A stretch of DNA of 19,337 nt. Source: CAZXNF01 sp050741255. GTDB lineage: Bacteria; Pseudomonadota; Gammaproteobacteria; Burkholderiales; SG8-41. Shown here in pieces: positions 18,401-19,337 of this stretch. How positions within the stretch are numbered: position 1 is the stretch's first letter; each line of letters starts with the position of its first letter. Made by a program: the position numbers and the translations under genes. The notes under the pieces are model-generated. The model was not told where the DNA came from. It searched no databases and was given only the letters and a program-made list of their open reading frames with translations. The stretch is from positions 1-19,337 of the forward strand of contig JBOIEQ010000077.1 of assembly GCA_050741255.1 (NCBI GenBank), read 5' to 3'.

Positions 18401-19337
18401 CCGGCATCCCCGGTCAGGTAGTCGGAGTCGAGGCCGCCCTGCAGCGCGTCGTTGTCCTCGCCGCCGTAGAGTTCGTCGTTGCCGCCGGAGGCGACGAGGA
18501 TGTCGTTGCCCTCCTCCCCGTGCAAATACTGATCGCCGTCACCGTTTCTGAGGATGTCGTTGCCGAGGCCGCCCCAGCCTTCGGCTTCAGCGAGGTTGAG
18601 CCAGATCAGGTCGTCACCGCCCAGGCCGAAGAATTTGGTGAAGGCCGCGCCGAGGAGACCGAGGATGTTGGATTCGTTGTCGCCGTTGACGTTGACTTTG
18701 TCGGGCGGTGGCACTTCGGGCAGAACGATCCCAAAGTCGCCGCTACGAAAGTCCTGCAGGCGCAGATCGCCGCGCAACCCGGGGAGATAAACGGTCAGCA
18801 ACCCGCTGGAACCCGCATTGCCGGTGAAGAAGTAGCGGATTCCCGTCGCATCGGTAAATAGCTTGGGATTGCCGGGATCGGCCAGAGTCTTCGTACCGAC
18901 GAGGTCCTGGCCCGCGAATACGATCTGCCCGCGCTTCGCGCCGCCCTCGCGATAGTCGATGATAGTGTCGGAGCCATCTCCCACTTCGTCTAGCGCCGCG
19001 TCACCCGGGGTAGATACGTAGCGATCAAAGCCTTTACCGCCGTCGAGTACGTCGTCGCCCTTGCCACCAATCAGTTCGTCGTTGCCGGCGTTCCCGTAGA
19101 GCGTGTCGTTATCCATGCCGCCGGAGAGCTTGTCGTTGCCCGGACCACCCTCAAGGCGGTCTTCACCGAGCCCTCCAAGAAGCTCGTCGTCACCGAAGCC
19201 CCCCTCCAGCGTATCGTTACCGGCGTTGCCTTCCAAATAATCGTCGCCTGTAAGGCCATTGAGGATGTCGCGTCCGCCCCCCCCGAACAGACGATCATCG
19301 GAGCTGAAGGAAACGGTCTTGCCGACCAGCGTAGCGG
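5887..19337 (-). CDS. Giant RTX calcium-binding protein, type I secreted (N-terminus beyond right edge)
   Basis: One uninterrupted frame of 4,482 complete codons, still open at the right edge, so the real protein is larger (over about 440 kDa, reckoned at about 100 Da per residue). It is dominated by GGxGxDxLxG nonapeptides (very roughly 150-190 by eye), which in this family fold into Ca2+-binding beta-rolls outside the cell. Order from the N-terminal side: RTX blocks with two inserts and an array of 44-residue units; about 15 modules of RTX plus the HCBP-related motif F-A-D-G-T-V-W; a serralysin-like repeat pair; six 101-residue cadherin-like repeats; a last RTX block; a non-repetitive C-terminal domain of about 190 residues. 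I saw no cysteine and no HExxH protease motif. The usual role of such proteins is adhesion, biofilm matrix or surface coating; a catalytic or retention domain could lie in the unseen N-terminus. hlyD follows after 15 nt. The apparent start at 19236 is an internal TTG, not the gene start. Confidence 0.95.
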   Translation of the reverse strand, partial: ATLVGKTVSFSSDDRLFGGGGRDILNGLTGDDYLEGNAGNDTLEGGFGDDELLGGLGEDRLEGGPGNDKLSGGMDNDTLYGNAGNDELIGGKGDDVLDGGKGFDRYVSTPGDAALDEVGDGSDTIIDYREGGAKRGQIVFAGQDLVGTKTLADPGNPKLFTDATGIRYFFTGNAGSSGLLTVYLPGLRGDLRLQDFRSGDFGIVLPEVPPPDKVNVNGDNESNILGLLGAAFTKFFGLGGDDLIWLNLAEAEGWGGLGNDILRNGDGDQYLHGEEGNDILVASGGNDELYGGEDNDALQGGLDSDYLTGDAGNDVASGGAGDDVIEGGEGNDFLFGDLNLEAEGHGGTQAGTILDAAGQGWVISHNEGGGYYLTGFIGQLQPGGVDGGDVLDGGAGDDRIWAGGGDDLVLGGEGEDHASGDGGADTLFGGTGGDILWGDASTFEEGQFNSVAFTDHGNDFLDGEEGDDFLYGQGGADTLYGGEGDDELQGDQSDLDGIWHGDDYLDGGAGNDHLFGQGGADILFGGDGDDEVSGDDHTLAGNYHGNDFIDGGAGNDILNGGGGDDEIYGGDGNDNIAGDDARVATNQNGNDRLDGGAGDDGLFGLGGDDLLAGGSGADNLEGGEGDDQLEGGTGNDVLKGGAGRDTYVLNAGDGTDSITEEDNGNIIRFGEGVAAAGLTARLTAAAPGVLFLHYTAEDTVTIAKALTGAVTQFEFADGSAMSLRELLNHTLADDVAVTGTGGADQVHGGRGADTLNGLDGDDTLTGGAGDDLLRGGSGDDTYIYFQGEAGDDGADLIVDTAGNDTLLVSGVNPGDVTYEQDGKSLRVVMNAGASGILLAQAVLDPESRIERVVFDDGTELAFDEMLAAASEVPSLGGVLSGTPGPDVLTGGAGKDVIFGLDGADTLDGAGGDDFLDGGTGSDTYLQSAGEDTIEDADASPNLDRLVLAAGVTPLTVSVGVHAGTGRLILYTSAGNVALPNSIDEADTVNLIERVEFADGTVWGPSDLLDRANLEIFGGDGADTFFGTDVNDRILGRFGDDYLAGGKRRDQLYGAEGDDTLDGGPGDDYLVGGGGRDTLLGGDGFDQLLDDAGANTFEGGRGNDLLRGSQFDHDVYRFNLGDGQDVLIDRATPYAPNRIVLGTGITPGMLHFDGAFLHVGDAGDRIELVWTGLEGGHPGSVVGEFAFEDGTVLSYPELLAATLMLPPVGTPTEGSDFLRGGAAADAIDGLGGNDSIVGQGGDDTLAGGAGDDTLFGGDGADVLAGGAGNDTLQGERGGDTYLFGRGAGEDVLFENDPDPANVDTVRFGPDVIPAELDILRDDRNVYITLAGGADRLTILGWGDGQAHRIERFEFADGTVWTGEQLIDRSAFGVPDLVINGTAGADVLMGGAGNDTLRGGAGNDVLDGGTGDDRLEGGTGDDAYVFGRGYGHDVAVDADPAAGNEDAVWLAFGIAPEEVTLTRDDTNVYLALPDGEQLTLANWMLGEADRIETIRFAMGTGVVWDSAEILDRAIPLPPPGEGLNGTAGDDVLFGTFQDDAMHGYAGQDIIYGNEGHDTIDGGSGDDTLYGGTENDALYGGDGNDALYGEDGDDTLDGGAGADVLEGGAGADSLTGGAGADVLRGGAGGDTYHFGPGAGADVLFDPDATAGVIDRVVLEGGLTPAQVTAVRSLDDLVLTVDGTGDRLTVAAWFIGAAYRVERFEFADGTVWTADAVTAMFPPPAPSEGDDALRGTEDADVIDALGGRDTVYGFGGDDSLAGGAGSDLLLGGAGDDVLLGGADADSLLGDAGADTLDGGAEGDYLQGGAGHDVYLLRRGEGGDTLSQYGALASDADVVRFVDAASTELALERNYHDLSLQLDGQTFTLSGIYDLAVTGGLHFEFQDAVVWTLAEATARATFIEPPGHAFYGTPEDDSIVGGEGADTIELYEKNDYGYGGLGADLLLGGPGSDRLYGEGGDDTLDGGEYGAEFGVARDVLEGGTGNDTYIMRPSTDEDTIVEYDATAGNIDTLAITGGVLPAETFLRRDGNDLVVALYHPVSPTGTVTLFNWWLDEAYQVERISFDDGTVWDTAAIVARFTVASEGNDQLDGGSGNDTIDGLGGNDLLSGKGGDDVLIGGAGEDTLDGGAGADQLFGGADFDQLAGGAGDDQLDGGPGYDFVNGGPGSDRYAFGRGSEQEYVTDGGTGVGEIDEVRFNTDVLTTDLRVTRNAANLLVNINGAPDQLILADWFAGAGSFIERFSFADGTVWDAAALESRLVLNAATAGGDTIFGSRGADTIDGLGGSDFLYGFEGDDTLFGNLGNDTLNGDAGNDTLKGDAGADSLFGGAGNDTLDGGAGNDVLQGQGGDDTYVLVRGMGADFASDNDPAAGAGSRDRVLVGPGVTPAQLLVTRNGNALDLAIAGTADKLTLGSWFLGARYLIEEVQFDDGTVWGTAELLARLLVPSEGNDTLFGTSYDDRIDALGGDDQVSGDAGNDTLDGGTGNDVLFGGAGHDVLRGGAGADVLYGDDGDDVYDGGSGDDAFFDNAGDETYVLAPGGGRDTVQDLAGTNRVLFAAGVTPADTAFSVEGGDLIVELKYTGDALRLIGWVVAPTVQRFEYADGLALDIDAVRQLVLDDPHDTGPVNNYFLTMASGEFGAAVDDPYDTAVEQLIVGDGLTPDDIRVFRSGSRLVVEIEGTGNRAVFFGWYDDARHRLDALRFADGTVWDRATIDAQVGADPGTPGRDILFGGNANDTINGGAGADDLYGGEGDDVLIGGDAGDFPARAPDPARTFGGHGLQWFETYGDLLDGGPGNDILQGSGGRDLLYGGPGDDLFNGGLGGDWLMGAEGNDAYVVNIGDGWPVTIFETDATAHPEFGDANRIRFGAGITPDSLTLRTGAADRYRRAQAADDGGFYDAADLVIGYHNPGTGDAYGAAPPPGGQHLVTRGEPYSELNHQPTFRGDIDEIIVKDGMLGRVQYFEFADGTVWDFAQIVSRLERSVDGTDGADTLSADAGSTRVRAGGGDDTVYGGDGGDDLSGDDGNDTLDGGAGTDYLQGGDGADVLRGGEHGDYLFGGAGDDTLDGGAGPDWIQGDAGADVLDGGAGDDRLDGGDGDDTVAGGDGNDRLQGDAVHTRIDTLSAQTVFYTLAGNDTLDGGAGDDRLDGLHGDDALFGGDGDDVLLGDAGNDLLDGGAGADLMFGGSGDDIYVVDEAGDTVREFATAFSAYTFSGLAGGHDLVRSSIAYALTDEVEDLTLTGTAAIDGTGNALANRIEGNAAANVLTGGAGNDTYVIDAADTVIESAGGGVDTVLADFTYALGSNLENLTLTGTTAIDGFGNALDNAFRGNVAANVFAGGGGSDVYHFGRGAGQDAVEDYSTQSGEVDAVAMAGDVAPAEVTVYRVGNDLQLGIAGTLDTLTLRHWFVDAASQVEQVRFNDGTIWDIAYLEAHAGEPGANEAPQLIHPLPDAAVSEDTALTFVVPADAFADPDAGDLLTYTAQSADGAAVPAWLTFDPLTRTFTGTPGNTEVGTVSLRVTATDSGGLTASDTFDLTVTNVNDAPTLATALTDQSATEDAAFSFTLPAGSFTDVDAGDVLTYAATRADGSALPAWLSFNAATLAFSGTPSNAEVGSLGVKLTATDSTGAAVSDTFDLTVTNVNDAPVLATALADQSATEDAPFSFTVPASAFTDVDAGDTLAYAASLADGSALPGWLAFNTGSRTFSGTPVNADVGTLSVRVTATDGAGVSASDTFDLGVANTNDAPTVAAPLADQTTAEDAPFAFVIPAGAFADVDAGDMLTVAATLGDGSALPGWLGFNAATRTFEGTPGNAQVGTVSLRVTATDGTGASAADTFDLTVTNVNDAPVLATAIADQAATEDAAFSFTLPAATFADVDAGDTLAYSASLGSGAGLPAWLTFNPVTRSFAGTPANGDVGSLTLRVTATDAAGATATGSFNLSVANVNDAPVLAAPVADQSAVAGTGFSFQFAAGTFTDPDAGDSLSYTATLVAGGMLPAWLAFNAAARTFEGTPGTADAGELLVRLTATDTSGGAATDDFRLTVQGLTSGVTLIGTPGNDALLGGEGDDLLDGLAGADRLTGSAGNDTFQYARDGVWTGGFIAMNVGSPGNPGTNRTAAIAGKQRSFDVFLGGAGYDTLLGTASDDALFLDDQYSAFYANAKRGRLDSIERIAVGDGNDVVDLTSTLYAHGDVTIEGGAGNDVLWASSGNDVLYGEAGNDDLFGGAGHDFLAGGEGNDTLNGDRGNDLLQGGAGNDTLTDSAGANLLQAGAGNDTLTGGAGNELLIGGAGNDAINGGTGRDLIAFNRGDGLDTVTMTAMVESATAVSLGGGIGYGDLFLKKSGNNLTLETGTGEGLTFKDWYASASRRAVDRLQVVAEAMAGFDQAGADPLKDDKLETFDFKALVQKFDQARAANPAVNRWAVTNALLSAHLGGSDTEALGGDLAYRYGLTGTLAGIGIGSAQGILADSRFGSAAQELQPLAGLQEGLVKLG
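6466..7224 (-). repeat. C-terminal RTX nonapeptide block with a non-RTX insert
   Basis: About 250 residues between the cadherin-like array and the C-terminal domain. RTX repeats (NDALLGGEGDDLLDGL and onward) are interrupted by an insert at about 6765-7000 containing FDVFLGGAGYDTLLGT, ALFLDDQYSAF, IERIAVGDGNDVVDL and HGDVTIEGGAGNDVLW. It then resumes with a dozen or so clean nonapeptides. RTX blocks near the signal are known in the family to fold on Ca2+ binding after export and help drive secretion. Confidence 0.8.
7225..9042 (-). repeat. Six tandem cadherin-like (CADG / He_PIG type) repeats of exactly 303 nt
   Basis: Units begin at the Asn codon of NEAP or NDAP: 8740-9042, 8437-8739, 8134-8436, 7831-8133, 7528-7830, 7225-7527. 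Each is exactly 101 codons. Shared features per unit are D-Q-S-A-T-E-D near residue 12-18, the Ca2+-binding-like DVDAGD or DPDAGD at about 32-37, PAWL or PGWL at about 52, F-x-G-T-P near 64-68, L-R-V-T-A-T-D near 78-84, and the FDLTVTNV linker. The first and last units are the most divergent (VSEDTALTF; SAVAGTGFSF). Such Ig-fold repeats usually act as spacer stalks or adhesive domains in bacterial surface proteins. Confidence 0.93.
9085..17410 (-). repeat. About 15 RTX + HCBP-related ('FADGTVW') modules
   Basis: Repeating architecture of a run of 5-12 nonapeptides, then a beta-rich segment of pattern G-x-T-P-x-x-L-x-x-x-R ... D-x-L-T-L-x-x-W-F ... V-E-R-F-E-F-A-D-G-T-V-W, matching the hemolysin-type calcium-binding-related family. 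Approximate positions of the FADGTVW-like motif: 9095, 10445, 11235, 11550, 12050, 12605, 13140, 13685, 14215, 14830, 15260, 15765, 16335, 16765, 17180. Most are 420-620 nt apart. Exceptions are the short gap between the motifs at 11235 and 11550, and the long stretch 9095-10445, which carries extra RTX and serralysin-like repeats. Modules differ in sequence, implying old duplications. Confidence 0.85.
9382..9657 (-). repeat. Pair of serralysin-like 71-residue repeats
   Basis: Two copies of E-D/N-L-T-L-T-G-T-x-A-I-D-G-x-G-N-A-L-x-N followed by AAANVLTGG or VAANVFAGG are offset by exactly 213 nt. The pattern (a Y-A-L segment, then NLTLTG...GNAL.N.I.GN, then RTX) is typical of RTX regions from secreted proteases and other type I substrates. 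It is a structural spacer, not a catalytic domain. Confidence 0.75.
17473..18024 (-). repeat. Array of four 44/52-residue RTX-derived units
   Basis: Units at 17869-18024 (52 codons), 17737-17868, 17605-17736 and 17473-17604 (44 codons each). Each starts with G-D, has a variable 8-16 residue insert rich in non-RTX residues (for example QSDLDGIW, DHTLAGNY), then HGNDFLDGGAGND-like RTX repeats. This is a higher-order duplication of a block of about four nonapeptides with a hypervariable loop. Confidence 0.8.
18025..19337 (-). repeat. N-terminal-most visible RTX blocks with two non-RTX inserts
   Basis: RTX runs at the right edge (about 19030-19337), 18330-18630 and 18030-18180 are separated by two inserts. 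The first (about 18630-19026) contains DTIIDYREGG, GQIVFAGQDLVGTK, GIRYFFTGNAGSSG and FRSGDFGIVLPEV. It resembles the linker seen in other RTX enzymes and adhesins between a nonapeptide run ending in D-x-Y and the next domain. The second (about 18185-18325) contains GHGGTQAGTILDAAGQ and ISHNEGGGYYLTGF and is not recognised. The frame stays open through base 19337, with RTX-like residues LFGGGGRDILNG right up to the edge. Confidence 0.8.

Noticed and set aside
19234..19236. TTG at 19236 as the start codon of the RTX gene.
   Set aside because: The frame continues upstream without a stop to the window edge, and the upstream residues (LFGGGGRDILNGLTGDDY) are RTX repeats, so this is internal.
5887..19337. 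Calling the RTX protein a haemolysin or a serralysin-type protease.
   Set aside because: No pore-forming hydrophobic domain, acylation gene or HExxH motif is visible; RTX repeats alone do not indicate toxicity.
1..19337. tRNA, rRNA or riboswitch genes.
   Set aside because: Intergenic gaps are all short (at most 129 nt) and none shows a cloverleaf, rRNA segment or riboswitch core that I could recognise.

Overview
The window is a GC-rich stretch of bacterial chromosome, most likely from a betaproteobacterium. The evidence is the housekeeping block rplM-rpsI-argC next to an OsmC-family gene and a Coq7-type ubiquinone hydroxylase. From memory this neighbourhood is typical of Betaproteobacteria; no search was run. 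Codon use is strongly G/C-ending throughout.

Left third (1-4.4 kb): a truncated argC, an intrinsic terminator, rpsI and rplM, all on the minus strand, with a near-consensus promoter upstream of rplM. Divergent from these, on the plus strand, are a DUF218 (ElyC/YdcF-like) membrane protein gene and an OsmC-family gene 13 nt behind it. A 26-bp imperfect inverted repeat fills the convergent gap before coq7 (minus strand). Upstream of coq7 lie a small unrecognised lipoprotein gene and a VapBC-type toxin-antitoxin pair (AbrB-like antitoxin, PIN-domain toxin), both on the minus strand.

Right two thirds (4.5-19.3 kb): a type I secretion locus on the minus strand. One continuous reading frame runs from the right edge to 5887 (4,482 complete codons, N-terminus outside the window) and encodes a giant RTX calcium-binding protein. 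Its layout from the N-terminal side is: RTX nonapeptide blocks with inserts and a small array of 44-residue units; about 15 RTX plus 'FADGTVW' (hemolysin-type calcium-binding-related) modules; a short serralysin-like 71-residue repeat pair; six cadherin-like repeats of exactly 101 residues each; a final RTX block; and a non-repetitive C-terminal domain that is probably the secretion signal. A HlyD-family membrane fusion protein gene follows 15 nt downstream and should help export it. The partner ABC transporter and outer-membrane channel are not in the window.

The vapBC pair sits at the junction between the conserved housekeeping block and the accessory secretion locus. The most noteworthy item is the giant RTX protein: it is modular and large, I found no HExxH metalloprotease motif in the visible part, and its architecture suggests a surface adhesin or matrix protein rather than a toxin.
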